A DNA stretch of 64,000 nt from Falciphora oryzae (taxonomy: Eukaryota; Ascomycota; Sordariomycetes; Magnaporthales; Magnaporthaceae), in contig JNVV01000005.1 of NCBI GenBank assembly GCA_000733355.1, positions 1,681,132 through 1,745,131 of the forward strand, given 5' to 3'. The translations under genes were made by a program, and so were the position numbers. Position 1 is the first letter of the stretch; every line of letters begins with the position of its first letter. Below are positions 1 through 11,292 of the stretch, in pieces. A model generated the notes under the pieces. It was not told where the DNA came from. It made no database searches and saw only the letters and a program-made list of their open reading frames with translations.

Positions 1-1
1 C

Positions 2-116
2 AACGCGCCCGCGGGCGCGATATCAGCCAGCCACGCTCACGCCCTCGCCCGCCAACGGCTTTGGCGATTAGCACCCGCCAACCCAACGCGACCGCGAGCA
101 CGATATCAGCCAGCCA
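2..116 (+). repeat. Two diverged copies of a GC-rich ~32-bp direct repeat
   Basis: Positions 2-33 and 86-116 share about 30 bp that ends in the same segment, cgatatcagccagcca, separated by about 52 bp. The second copy differs from the first mainly by C-to-A and G-to-A changes. No coding function is visible. The repeat may be the remnant of a larger tandem array that continues to the left of the window. Confidence 0.6.
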
Positions 117-167
117 ATAAGGTGGCGCATACGACGTGCTGTTTGAGAAGAGTCAGACCCAAAGGGT

Positions 168-479
168 TGTGACGCGCTGGGATCCTTACATGACACATCT
201 AAGCCCCGAAGCGTTGATTCGGGATAGAGCATATCCGGACCCGTACGGGCGCCGCGGAAAAAGGAGGCATGCCGACGGCAGGCCGACGGCAGCCGAAGGG
301 CTGTGTATAAGAAGGGCCCGAAGGACCTCCTGTAAAGGGGGTTTGGAGGGCAAGCAATCGTTTTCTGTTTCTCATCATTATACACTTGTCAAGCCTCGCA
401 CTGATAAACCGCTGAACCTCTGAGATCCCCTTTCCCTACAGGCGTGACCCTTTCCCTTAGGGGGCTACAGTCTGTTACA
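168..479 (+). repeat. LTR, plus orientation, diverged member of the 454-bp LTR family
   Basis: This segment begins tgtgacgcgctgggatcc and ends tctgttaca. It shares a central stretch with the solo LTR at 26926-27379: the ...gccgaaggg, tgtataagaagggcc and caagcaatcgtttt segments and the ...aacctctgagatcccc tail. It is shorter and more diverged than that copy. The left flank agggt and right flank tcctt do not match, so no intact target duplication remains. It lies in opposite orientation to the LTR at 2160-2671, so the two cannot be the two ends of one simple insertion. Confidence 0.6.
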
Positions 480-2159
480 TCCTTTCCGTCCTCCTCCCCT
501 TTTTTACGCTTTAAGGAGTTAACTTTAGCTTTTCCGTCCGGAAGGGGCTCGCTATCCTTAATTGAGGGCTTGGTAGCGGAAAAGGAGCTTTTGCAATCTT
601 TCGCTATATAATTAGGCTTGCTACACTTCATGCATACGTTTTTATCCCAACGTCGTTAGCGTTCGGTAGGTAAAAGTGTCGTGCGTCCGTTGCCCCTATT
701 GGGACGTTAATCGCGCCTTTCCTACCTACTTCGGGGTTTATACTTCCCGTCCTTATCCTTATTCGATTCTTTTTGGTCCTTTTAATTAAAGGATTTCTAA
801 GGATCCTTTTTCTCGTCGTACGGGGCGCGGGCACCCGTACCTAAGGTATCCTAAAGGATTTGGGCTGTAGCGATAAAATCCTCCAAAATCTCTACCTTAT
901 GGTGCATTCCACGGGTAATTTAGATTTTTAAAGCGGGGATTAAACGGACCACGTAGCCGTTAATATCTGCTGTTTATCCTACTTCGCCGCATACGCGTCG
1001 GTACCGTACTGCGAAAACACTGGGGTCTTCGTTATTTTTGTCACGGGGTAAGCCGAAGGCCTGTACGAGGTGATCACGATAATGCTAAACGGTAATTAGG
1101 GGGTAGAAGTCCTATATTGCTATAAGGTAGATACGATAACTTCAGCTTGGTTGTAGCAATCGCCGGATTGCTTCAACCAAGCCGCCTAAGTAGCGCGGCC
1201 CCCTAGGCCTCGTTACGTGCCTGGGTGCCTCAGGCCTCCACAGGGCACAGCCCCACCAGGGAGGCTGAAACCCTCCTTTGTGGCGGCCCTCTCTATCGCG
1301 ACGGGCCTTCTTACAATTTTTTTGCATAAATTGTTACAAATCGTTAGTAGCCTAAAAAAGTGAAAAATCTCCTCGCAATGTGGTATTACGAAGCCATCGC
1401 ATAAATTTGCGCCAATGCAGGCCCAAAATGGCGTTAGCCTTACGCGAGCCGTTATAAACGGAATTAAAGTCGCTATTAAAGGTTCCGACAGCGGCTGCGA
1501 TACGTAATCTGGCCGTAATAAAGCTGTTAAAGTTAGCTTCGAAGGTGAGGTCGAGCTTGCTTTCCCAATAATTAAAGTCTTGTATTAAGCTTGAAAGCTT
1601 TAATTCGGGCATTTTCTATAAGATTTTATAACTGCCTTTGTCCTTTTCGTACGAAAGAAAAGTATCGTTTTTTTCGTCGTCGTCCCTAACTAAGGAATGG
1701 TATGATGGTACCCGGGGTGCTAATTGGTTAGCAGGTTTTCCTAACGGGCGGTTAATCTCCTAGCCATGCTGCCAAAAGGTCGAAGCTCGAAAACGAGGCT
1801 AAGGCTGGGGCTAAAAGTGATCCGGATCGTCCGAATCGTTTGGGAAGCTAAGGGCCTCGCGCACTGCCTTCCGTTCGATTAAAGCTTTTTGGAATTGTAA
1901 TAGGATTTTAATGGGAACGCAATTACGTAAAACGTAATAAGCGAGCTAGGAACGGGTGTAGGAAGCAACGTTATGGATGCTAAACTCGGGGTAACCTTTG
2001 GGGTTGTTAGGGGTAAGTTGCTCGCGTCCTAAGGGCAGGGTGGATAACCTTGTCCTTAAATCCTCGTCCCGTCCGGCGTCGTTAACCTCGATAAAATCGC
2101 TAAAGTCGGATATGGTGCCTAATGAATGCTAAAGGTTTAAGCAAAGGAAGCAATCGAGT
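480..2159 (-). mobile_element. Decayed LTR-retrotransposon internal region with gag relic
   Basis: Read on the minus strand, this follows directly from the LTR at 2160-2671. A gag-like open stretch lies at 1352-1612. A zinc-knuckle relic of the form C-x2-C-x4-(Asn in place of His-type spacing)-x-C lies at about 590-631. No protease, reverse transcriptase or integrase motif was found, so the element is 3'-truncated. A purine-rich tract near 480-520 (minus strand) abuts the neighbouring LTR and could be a polypurine tract. Stops in all frames and the AT bias suggest RIP. Assignment to Ty3 rather than Copia is a guess. Confidence 0.5.
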
Positions 2160-2671
2160 TGTAACAAACGGCGGCCTCTTTAAGGAAAGGAGGTTACGTT
2201 TAAAGGGAAAAAGGGGATTTTAAAGGTTTAGCAACTTAACAGTTTGGTTTGTGCAAAGCTTAACAAGCTAATGATGACAAAAAACAAGAAACGATTGCTT
2301 GGCCTTCGAACTCCTTTTATAAAAGGTTTTGCAGGCCCTTTTTATGCACAGCCTCCTAGCTACCCCTCGGTTGCCGTCGGCAGAGTCTCCTCCTCCATAA
2401 TGCCCGTCCGGGCTGGCTGTGCTTTGGTGCGTTATGGTTTGGAACAATATGCCATTGACCTTTTGGTTTGGAACAACATGCCACTAATCCTTTGGTTTGG
2501 AACAATATGCCACTGATCCTTTGGTTTGGAATAACATGCCATTAACCTCCTGGTTTGGAACAACATGCCACTTTGGCGTACGCCCCTTTGGCCACTACCG
2601 GAGTCCCCCCTTGAGGCTACCGGTGGCGGTCCTTAAAGCTGCTGATCGTGGCTGCGGATCGGGGTGTTACA
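2160..2671 (-). repeat. LTR (512 bp), minus orientation, with expanded 29-bp internal repeat
   Basis: On the minus strand it starts tgtaacaccccgatccgcag and ends gccgccgtttgttaca, so it has the TG...CA ends of an LTR. It aligns end to end with the solo LTR at 26926-27379. It is 58 bp longer because it carries five instead of three copies of a 29-bp tandem unit (512 - 454 = 2 x 29). It is probably the 5' LTR of the gag relic to its left. Confidence 0.85.
2435..2579 (+). repeat. Five-copy 29-bp tandem repeat inside an LTR
   Basis: Unit starts fall at 2435, 2464, 2493, 2522 and 2551, exactly 29 bp apart. Each begins tggtttggaa(c/t)aa(c/t)atgcca. Differences between copies are mostly C/T transitions. 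The same unit is present three times, inverted, in the solo LTR near 27025-27110. Confidence 0.9.
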
Positions 2672-5600
2672 GCACATGGTCATTCACATTGCAAAAACGG
2701 CGAAAGGGGTCTGCTAAGAAGTGACTGGAAGATGACTTGGGACGTGGGATTTCGACAATGCTTCCCTTGTTACGGCGGCAGAAAAAAAACCTGTCATTCT
2801 CCTCGACGCCTTGTGCAGAGCTAAATAAGCCAATCCTCCCAGAAGACTCCTCCGCAACCTTGCGGTAGTAGCCTTAGGGCATAGACTCATCTAGTGCAGC
2901 CAGAAGCCCCCAAAGGCACGTTCAACTACCCGGAACCACCACTTCCAGCCCAAAAAAGGAAAACAGAAAACTTGATGGCGAAACGCCTGGAGCTTTACTC
3001 TCAGCCCATCTTTTCTTGAAAGTTTTTTTCTGTTTGTGAAGAGGCTCATGTTAGGCTCGATTTCTGATGGTCAATGGAGTTTGGAGTGGAAGAATGTTAC
3101 TCACTGTGGTCGCGGAGCTAAGAGGGGGTTGCTCATCTTCTTGGTTTGCGGGCAAGGAGGGTCGGTCTGGAAATTGATGCTAAGAAGTTGCTGCCAGTAA
3201 TTATGTGGGAATGGACATGGTCCAGGAGTGTCATCTTACCTCTTGCATGCGCCCGTCGAGTGTCGATGATTGCCTTGGACTGGTCAACCTGGCCAAATCG
3301 CCCCGCGTGCTTCTGAGGTAGGGTGGAGACCCCGGATGTACACATTCTTGTTGCTAGGGATGCGGTTGTCCAAGCACTGCTCCAGGAGTGTTCACATGGT
3401 CGGTGAACACAGCCGGCACAGCGCGAGGAATGGCCGGGGGATCCGTCAGGATCCGGCCGATCTCAGGATCATTAGCGGTGGTAGCCTTGACTGCGGAGGC
3501 CTGATATCTTAGTGTCAGCAGTTCTTGAGACGATGAGGGGTACTAGTGTTGCTGAGTTGGAGGGAAGAGATGACCAGGGAGAGGCTGTAGAAGGTGAAAA
3601 TTATGGCATGTATCAGGGAAAGAGTGAGTGGATGGACAGTGAAGACCTAGTAGGCGAGTATCACAAATGACGCCGATGCAGGAAGACGATAGAGCTAGAA
3701 GGTTGTGAGAAGGACGCAGAGGAGTTGTTGGCATGGTGGAATATGGAAGAGAGGGAGCGGCGAGGGCGCGAAGGTCTGGAGGATAGACGGGAGAGGGCAA
3801 GCCAGTAGGCCAGTGGGCGACTTGAAAGATGGGAGCGTAGACGGAGAGGCGGGAGGTAGATGGGCATACCTAAACCAAACGGAAAAAGGGTAAAGAAAAG
3901 AGCAAAAAAGTAAACAAGAGGTATGCTTGCGAACTGAAGTCCGCAAGTTGAGGTGCTCAGCCCTTTCGAGGACTCCCCTCGCCAGCACGTTGAGGTGCTC
4001 AGCCCTTTCGGGCGCCAACAGGCCTACCGACGACCGCACGTTGAGGTACTGCCGCTAGGATGAGGAAGAAAGAGAGAGAAAGAGTTCGGGTCTCCAAGAG
4101 GGAGGGGAGGAGGAGTTTATATAGGCTGGGGGAGACAGGGATCTAGGCAGTTGTGAGTCAACGACCTGCCCTTATCTCTGAGAATGGAACCCAATGGAAG
4201 ACTCTCCAGGCGAATAGCTCCGCTGGTCGTAGCTATTATGGGAGGAGGAGCTGATAGAGGCCGCGTGTATCTGGGGTGGGCCCTGCGGTCAAGGGTGTGG
4301 CCAGGCCTACTGTCCGGGAAACGTGATGGTCGAGCCGCGGGTGGCAGGGAAGGAAGGTGCGAGAGGTGGGCAGGGATGGGGGGAGGCAGAGGAGGGGCAG
4401 AGGGGGCGGGGAGCGAGATTATATGGTGGGCGGGCGGTAGAGGGATAAGGACAGACACGGGTGCTTCAATGGTCTAGATAGAGTCAAAGACGGCTGAAGC
4501 CCAGAGTAAGCTTCTTCCCGATCGATATGCAGGCTTCTAGGTTTATATATCTCCTTGTCTACATGCGTACAGCGTGGAGCCCTGTCCCGTTCTCTTAGTG
4601 GCAGTGGGAGATAGAGCGTTCGGAAGATCACCGAGACTCCATCATGCCACACTCAACTACGGACTCCGGTCTCTGGGCAGCTCTGATGCTCTTTGTATGA
4701 CATATCCTTTCCCTTGCCTCATCTACCCCGATTCTCCATGATAAACTGTCAATACTACATCTTTGGGTTTTGCATCGACGCCGCCTTTAAGCAAGGAAGA
4801 CTGGTGGGCGATGGCCTGTCAACGAGCAGATCGAGGTGCGAAAAAACGAACCGCATATAGGCGCCAGAGACATGAGCCAAGCGTCTGGAATACCCCTCGG
4901 TAAGGCAATCCTCTAGAAGGGCCAGCACACTCCAGCTAATCACTCGTCGTTGACGGTGTCGAATCCCCTGCTCACTCCCCACATGATCTCTATGTCACAG
5001 GCAGATTCCCGAGTCACCCGAGATTCGGAGGCCAAGAAAACTTTGCTACAACAAGCACTCTGGTCGCTAATGTCGGATCACAGACGCCACTGGCGGGGTG
5101 GGAAAGGATGTCACGCAAGCATGCCCGCGGAAGGATTCCCTCGCACCAGCCGCACCATCTCCCCATCTTGTGGAGCACGGCGACGAGACACATTGGCTGA
5201 GGGAAGCGTGAGCAGGCCGTGGGAGAGCTCCGGTGTGCCAAGCACGATATCTCAGCGGCCGAATCCTACTACCTACCTTGTCCATTATCGCAGAAGCCCA
5301 AGCCCCCGAGCATTGGGTGCGGATCTAGACACGCGCCTTTGCAAGATGAGAGAACTGTATCCTACCTGTTACTACCCGCTTGGAAGCAATGCTAATAGGT
5401 TCCATGGCGCTGGCAGGATTATCCACAGGAACACTCAGCCGTCAACGCGGCCACGGCGGCTCTACCATGGGACAGCCCGATTCTCATAAAGCGAATGCGC
5501 CACCGTGGCATCCCACAAGGAGGAATGTGCCCGTCAGCACGCAGAACTAGGACAATAGATGTGCCGCACGATACTCAAGGAATTGCTGGTTGCATACGGT

Positions 5601-6217
5601 TAGTGGATGTTCGGTACCTGCTCCTCGCTTCCCCCTCCATCGGGAAGGCTCAATTGGGATAGATCCATCGCAACGTCGCGACCCTTGACAGGCCATTTGG
5701 CAGCTATAAATAGGCACGCTCGCTTCTCGACCGATTCTCGTGAATGTTTGGTCACTCCGGCCATGGAATAGCGAACAATGTGGGATATACTGGTGCGTCT
5801 CCGTGCCAAGCCGCCCCATCGGGCCACGGGTTGGGCGACATCGTGGCCTTCGCGTGGTGAGGTTAATCTATGCCTCCAAATTGTTCCTGCCGCGGCTAAT
5901 ATCTCAACCAGGGTCGGCGCCAGACTGGATGGAGCTTCAGCTCCCAAGAATCCGTCCTCTGGGCCGTCTCGAACCGAGGAGCCGGTTTTGGCCACCTCGT
6001 GTTCTTTTTTAGGAACACCTCGCTGTCGTCATAAATGGCCTGTTGATGCCGTCTCCGACATGAGGTCCTTCGTCAAGTCTCCAGCCAAGCAGGTTCCATA
6101 CTATTGTTTGCCAACAAATTCCGGAAGCAGACGCAATACAATCCAGCAGCTTCTTCAGCTGACCGACCTTGATCGCCATCGTCTTGCTGGCGTTGATCCG
6201 CCCATCCCCGCGTCAAG
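2672..6217. other. 3.5 kb with no supportable gene
   Basis: Open frames here are short, overlap on both strands and have no recognisable domain. The segment holds a short direct repeat at 3945-4010 and a purine-rich, low-complexity stretch at about 4080-4480. The last few hundred bases must include the promoter of the secreted-protein gene at 6218. The 131-residue minus-strand frame at 5600-5995 and the 179-residue plus-strand frame at 4950-5489 could not be supported as genes. Confidence 0.5.
3945..4010 (+). repeat. Short direct repeat, gttgaggtgctcagcccttt
   Basis: A 24-bp unit with core gttgaggtgctcagccctttcg occurs at 3945-3968 and 3987-4010. A third, decayed copy starts near 4038 (acgttgaggtactgccg). 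It lies in non-coding sequence and its function is unknown. Confidence 0.7.
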
Positions 6218-7150
6218 ATGGGCTCCTTCTCCAAGCTCGCCTGCCTCATCGCCGTCGCGACGGCCGGCGCGGCTCAAGATCTCGTCGACCAGAGCACCGC
6301 TGCTCCCATCACATCCATCGAGATCAGCGCCCCGACAGAGCTCCCCACAGGCACGCTCAAATCTATAGACATAATCCCCTCCTCCGCCAGTACCGCCTCT
6401 GCGGAGACAACCGGCAACACTCCGTCATCCTCCACTACATCGTTGGCGCCCACGCCCACACCTACCACCGCGCCGCACACGCCCAGCGCCAACCTCACGT
6501 CCATCAGCTTCTCAGGCAACGGGTGTCCCCAGGGGACGCGCGTGCAGTTCACGGGCGACCTGAGCGCGGGTCTGGAGCTGAAGGTGCCCAACTTCACGGC
6601 CGTCAGCCGCGGCGCCGACTTTGACCCGCGGCAGCGCACCATCAACTGCCAGGCGCACCTGAGCATCGGCGCCGGCGAGAAGGGCTGGCAGGTCAGCCCG
6701 GACCTGATCGGATACCGCGGCTTCTCAGTGTTGGACAGCGCCGACACGAGCATTAACTTCTTCGTCACGAGCTACTGGAGCCAGGACGCTGGCGCTACTG
6801 TGAGCTGCTCTGTGCATCGAAAATCCTTCAAGGTTTTCCTAGATTATGCATTCCCCGCTAACAGTAGCATCCCGTTCATTTCTCAGGATTCCACCAGAAC
6901 CACCATCTCAAACCCCGATGGAAGACGGCTCGCCAAGTTCGTCGACACGGGCGTCCGCCACGAGGTCTGGTCGCCATGCGTCAGCAAGGACGGCGGCTCG
7001 GTCGGCATTCTGAACCTCAACTTCCGTGCCCAGGCCGCGAGCAGTAACGCTACCGCCCTGGCGTACTTTGGCCCGCTTGAGGTCCTGGGCCGGCCGGAGG
7101 TCGAAGTCTCGCAGACCATCACGTACAAGTGGCGCCGATGCCGGTCATAG
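6218..7150 (+). CDS. Secreted DUF4360-family protein, one intron
   Basis: The predicted product is a small secreted protein of 281 residues after removal of one intron at 6800-6886. That intron is 87 bp, starts gtgagc, has a gctaac branch site at about 6858 and ends tttctcag. It is a multiple of three and stop-free, so a naive frame reads through it and gives 310 residues. Residues 1-19 form a signal peptide (hydrophobic run ending near Ala-Ala-Gln), and residues 20-85 are a Ser/Thr/Pro-rich linker. The rest resembles the DUF4360 fold, with GNGCP, a central N-C-Q, a W-S-P-C and a final W-R-R-C supplying four cysteines. DUF4360 proteins are common in fungal secretomes, but their function is unknown. 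The start follows directly before the signal peptide. Confidence 0.8.
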   Translation: MGSFSKLACLIAVATAGAAQDLVDQSTAAPITSIEISAPTELPTGTLKSIDIIPSSASTASAETTGNTPSSSTTSLAPTPTPTTAPHTPSANLTSISFSGNGCPQGTRVQFTGDLSAGLELKVPNFTAVSRGADFDPRQRTINCQAHLSIGAGEKGWQVSPDLIGYRGFSVLDSADTSINFFVTSYWSQDAGATVSCSVHRKSFKVFLDYAFPANSSIPFISQDSTRTTISNPDGRRLAKFVDTGVRHEVWSPCVSKDGGSVGILNLNFRAQAASSNATALAYFGPLEVLGRPEVEVSQTITYKWRRCRS

Positions 7151-7375
7151 TTGGATGCTCCAGCAGGCAAGGGACTTGACTGGGCTTATCACTGCTTGAA
7201 TTATGGTGATTGATACGATTCGTTTGAAAAGTGAAAAGGGGGGTATTTTGCCCGCTAAATGTGTACTTAGAGAAGTAGGTTTTTCTATCAGTGTTCGTCC
7301 GAACGTATTTCTACTTTCGATTCTAGCTTCCACCCTATTATGAGAAACAGTCTGAGGCTTAACCTTCCACTTTCA

Positions 7376-10300
7376 TCACCGGACTCCCTCATGAGAGATC
7401 TGAGATAGCCTCTCATCAGAGACATGTGGAGGTTTGTGCTCACCACGTCCAGCTGCCACACCTGCTTTTGCGCCGCTTGCAGCATCCAAATCCGCAAGGC
7501 GAAGGTTAATTTCAATATCATTTTCCCCTTCCACAACGTCATACCGCCCGTCCTCCTCGTCATCCGTCTTATCCTCTTGTTTCGCGAGATTGTTTTCCTC
7601 GCCACCCCCGTAGATGCTCGTCGGGCTTTCAACTTTTGTTGACGATGGACGCGATGGCTCCTTTCTTCCCGCGTCCTGGGGCGACAAGTAATCACCTCGA
7701 TTCCGAAGATGATCCACCAGGCTTTGAGCAGCCGCAGTCCCTCCGGCCTTGTGCCCAAGGCTGCTCTCCCTTGGCTGAGCTTTCCCTTCATCGCCCCGTC
7801 CCGTTGCAGCTTCCACCCCGGCGTCTCTATTATGTGGGCCATGAGTCTCGTCTTGGGGGTTTGCGGTTGACTGTTGGTGTGTATCCTTTCTTTGATCAGT
7901 CTTGGAGGCGACGGACACGACTGATAGGCCTGATGATGATGATGAGGACGGCCAGTACAGCACTCTATCGCGAACAGTTGGCTCTTCTGGATGCTTCCCG
8001 CTGGGTCCGCTCGGACCCGGTCGCCACCTATCCGATTTGACTACATCCCACGCATTTGCAGCCTCTTCTTTGGTGTCATCAGCCGCCTCTTCGTTTTGCG
8101 GGGGTGTGGGCGCGCTCGGCGGCCCCCCTCCCCTTGGTCTCGCAGGATCAAAGTCTTTGAGGCCCGATGGCAGAGCACGCCGTGAGTCCCACCCATCGTC
8201 AGGCATTGCAAAGGGCCGCCTTGGTACCCCATGATAGTACTCGTACGGCTCCTGGGTGCGTTCCGGATCTCGCTCTGGCTGGTGATTTCGTCGAGATGGA
8301 GGAGGGTCGGGCGATCTGCCGCGATCGTTGCCCGCGCGTTCCGGAGGTACCCGCGCCGCATCGGACGGAAAATTAGGCACGGGTTCCTGTCGCGGGTATC
8401 TCCAGGGCATAGGGTGGTTGCGGACGCCCAAGGCAGTCGAGAGAGACGTTGATATTGCGTTGACAGCGTGGAACAGCTCAAAGTCGATGTCTGGCATGTT
8501 GCCTACTCGCTCTTGAAGCGCCGTCAGCTGCTCGAGGAGCTTCCTCCTCGAATCCCTGTCGTTGCAACCGATATACCGGCAAGCCAGTGTCTCTAGCTGG
8601 TCGTACCAGTCCCCTTGCTTTGACTGAAGATCTATGATTGCCCATAGCATCAGACTGGGGTCTGGATCTCGTAACGCAAGCAACTTGTAAGCGAGGATCT
8701 GAGTTGGGATGTCGTCCATCTCCTTGGCCATCTCCAGAGTCAAGAGGACCGCCCCGTTCCCTGCCGGCGGTGTCGGCAAGGGCTCCCAGAGTGGGACTTC
8801 GGTCCCAATCGGGGAGTAGACTGGAAGTGAAATCCATTCTGATCCACGGAGAAGTATTCTCCCTGGGCTGTTCCCGTAAGCCAGGCGGAGTGGGGCCGCT
8901 GAGGACTCCCTCCTGGCTTCCCTGTCAGCCTCACAACCTTCAGAGGCTGCTTCAAAAAGAAGCCATCGCAGATATGCCCGACTCCTCATGGCTTGAGGGT
9001 GGTCTTCCATGATGCGCCGAGCTAGAGAGGCCGCCAAGGGCCGGTTTTTCTTTGACGCCTGCTGGACGGTGGCCAGTGTGAGTGGCTCGTGAAGACACGA
9101 TTCCACGACCAGATTCAGACTTGCGAGGACGGCGGCCTCAGAGCTATGAGGGCCAGTATGCAGAGAGGCGGGGTCGAAGGCCTGAACTTTCGTCAACCCC
9201 AGCCACGTTATGTACTCCAGAAGTGAATCCGTCGCTGCGACGAAATCGCAAAGATCCCACTCCCGACCCTCGTTCACCAGGTTTTCCATGATGCCGTCCC
9301 ACTTGATCCAGCCCTGAATTTTGGACCAAAAGGGATCAGAGGGACGCCAGAAGAAGCGAAGCCGCTGGTTGCGCAGCTGCAGGATTCGAAAGACCAACAC
9401 CGCCAGCTGGAGCTGTTTCATATTTTCGTTCTCTCATTAGCCCTCATCTCCGTGCTTAGTCGGCCGCGACCCTAGGCTCTTTCGGCTACCGTAATTACGG
9501 GGAAAGCAAGGACAAACTTAGAATACCTCAAGATGTCCCAGTATTGGACCGAACCGGAAATAGTCCATCGCTTCTAGCGCTTCGTCGTCTGCGCTGTCTC
9601 TTTCGTCGGTGAAACTTCTTGCCAAGGCCCTGATGAGTCTCCAGCGCCAGGCAAGGAGGTCGCGTGTTGAATACTCGGTCAAGACTGGAGGTTCGGTTAG
9701 CTACTGGTCTGTTTCCTTCTCTTAATTATGTGAAGTGGAGCAGGTCCGGTTGGATGACGAAAAATTACCAGTGTGTTTTGCGGGAGACGTTGGCTCAAGA
9801 TGCTTGTGCTGCACAAGCGCGACAACGGCCTTGTAATCTCCCGTGTCCAGCAACATCTCCGCGTATTTGACAAAGACGTATAGGTCGTTGTGCATGTAGA
9901 CCTCGAGGTTATGATGGAAAAACTCGCGCGCTGCTCTCATGTCGCCGATGCGCCTCAGGCGCTCGAAGGTATCCAACTCTTTGTCTATACTCGCGGTGAT
10001 GGGAAGCTCAAGGCTGATCGTCACATCCGTTCGTTCATCTTGTTGATTTTGTCAGAATCTTTCTCGCCAGACGTGTATTCGGGTCCGGAAAATATTCTTG
10101 ATGGCTGATTTCTTTGCTTACTGGGGTCGCATGCGGACTGGAATAGGTAGTTGGGTTCGTAATCGCGGGATGCGTCGCGCCAGTTCAGGTCAGACTCCTG
10201 GTCCTGCTCATCACTCAGGTAGTAATCGTCCGTTTCCCGCCTTCGTGGGCTTCGTGGGCGGTTGACAATTCGAATTCGCTCGCGCTCTTGGGGGCCGGGG

Positions 10301-10542
10301 TGAGCATCATGACGCCACGACGAATGAGGCCGATACGGTGCGTCACGATGCCTGGCGTTGTTCTCTGGAGGGGCGCTCGCGGAATAGAAGTGTCGCTTGC
10401 CGGGGCCAGACGGCCCGCCGTTGCCGGAAGGGCCATTTGGTACCAGGTGCCCGGGTTGCCGTGGCCTGTCGTTGTGCGAACCCGAATCCCACCACCACGG
10501 CACCTGCTGTCCTTCTGTTGCGGTTCCCACCCTGTTCGCCAT
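7376..10542 (-). CDS. Large four-exon gene of unknown function (~961 aa)
   Basis: Four minus-strand exons join in frame: 10542-10122, 10038-9769, 9684-9527 and 9412-7376. The introns are 10039-10121 (GTAAGC...AAG), 9685-9768 (GTAATT...gctaac...CAG) and 9413-9526 (GTATTC...gctaat...CAG). The predicted product has about 961 residues. Residues 1-140 are Arg/Pro-rich and look disordered. From about residue 141 a helical region begins, with VTISLELPITASIDKELD and a stretch through YVFVKYAEMLLDTGDYK, which resembles a lineage-restricted family of Pezizomycotina hypotheticals. Residues after about 640 are low-complexity and disordered. No catalytic motif is visible. An in-frame ATG at 10671 would add 43 residues; 10542 is preferred because the added stretch looks like translated 5' UTR. 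Confidence 0.7.
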
Positions 10543-11292
10543 CCTGATACGCCGGATGTGCTCGAGCTGGACGAGTGCGAAGCGCTGGGAACTCGTCCGT
10601 CGCCGGATGAGAGCTAGGGTGGCGATGAAAATCATTTTAAAAAAGGGACCCGCGAAAACGCAAAGCACCACATGTCATGCCCTGCCGCTGGACTGCGCCG
10701 CTTTTCCGTGAACCAACATGCATATGCGGTGGAACGCTCGCCCTGCAACACACACCCGCAGCCCCCATCAGGCCCGAGGCCTCTACCCTCGACGGGTCTA
10801 CCCTTTGATGGGTCCCATGGAGAGTGCTACCCGTCGCCAGGACTTGGCAGTGGGACACACGACCGCTCTCCCCGTCGCTACGCGTGCTCGTTCCGACGAA
10901 AAAGATGGCACCCCATCGCCTCAATTCCTTTCCATTTTCCGTGTCCTTTCCTGTATATTCCTTGTTCTTGTACCCTAATGTTTTATTTCCTGTTCGCTGC
11001 TAAAATGCGAACATGACCCAGCTGGTGGAGTGTGATGGAGTGGCTGCCTTTTTGGTCGACTCGCCTGTCAACCCCTAGCCGCCTGTTTCCACTATGAATG
11101 TGACGGAGGCTGTGACGAGCGGGCGGACGCATGATGTTGTGCAAGCCGAGGCCTCCTTGGCTTAGCCAGGCTGCGGTTTTCTTCATTTGCAGCACTCGCC
11201 CACATTTTTGTTCCTCTCTCGCGTCCAGACGGCGCCCTCCAGCTAACAAAGTGCCATCCAATTCTTTTCGCGATCCCTTGGCCGTAAAATCG
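10543..11292. other. Divergent intergenic region
   Basis: This 750-bp stretch separates the minus-strand gene ending its 5' end at 10542 from the plus-strand gene starting at 11293, so it probably holds both promoters. Open frames exist on both strands but have no recognisable content. No clear TATA box was identified. Confidence 0.5.

Noticed and set aside
4950..5489. 179-residue plus-strand open frame
   Set aside because: No domain, poor composition, and overlapping minus-strand frames of similar quality; more likely chance in GC-balanced DNA.
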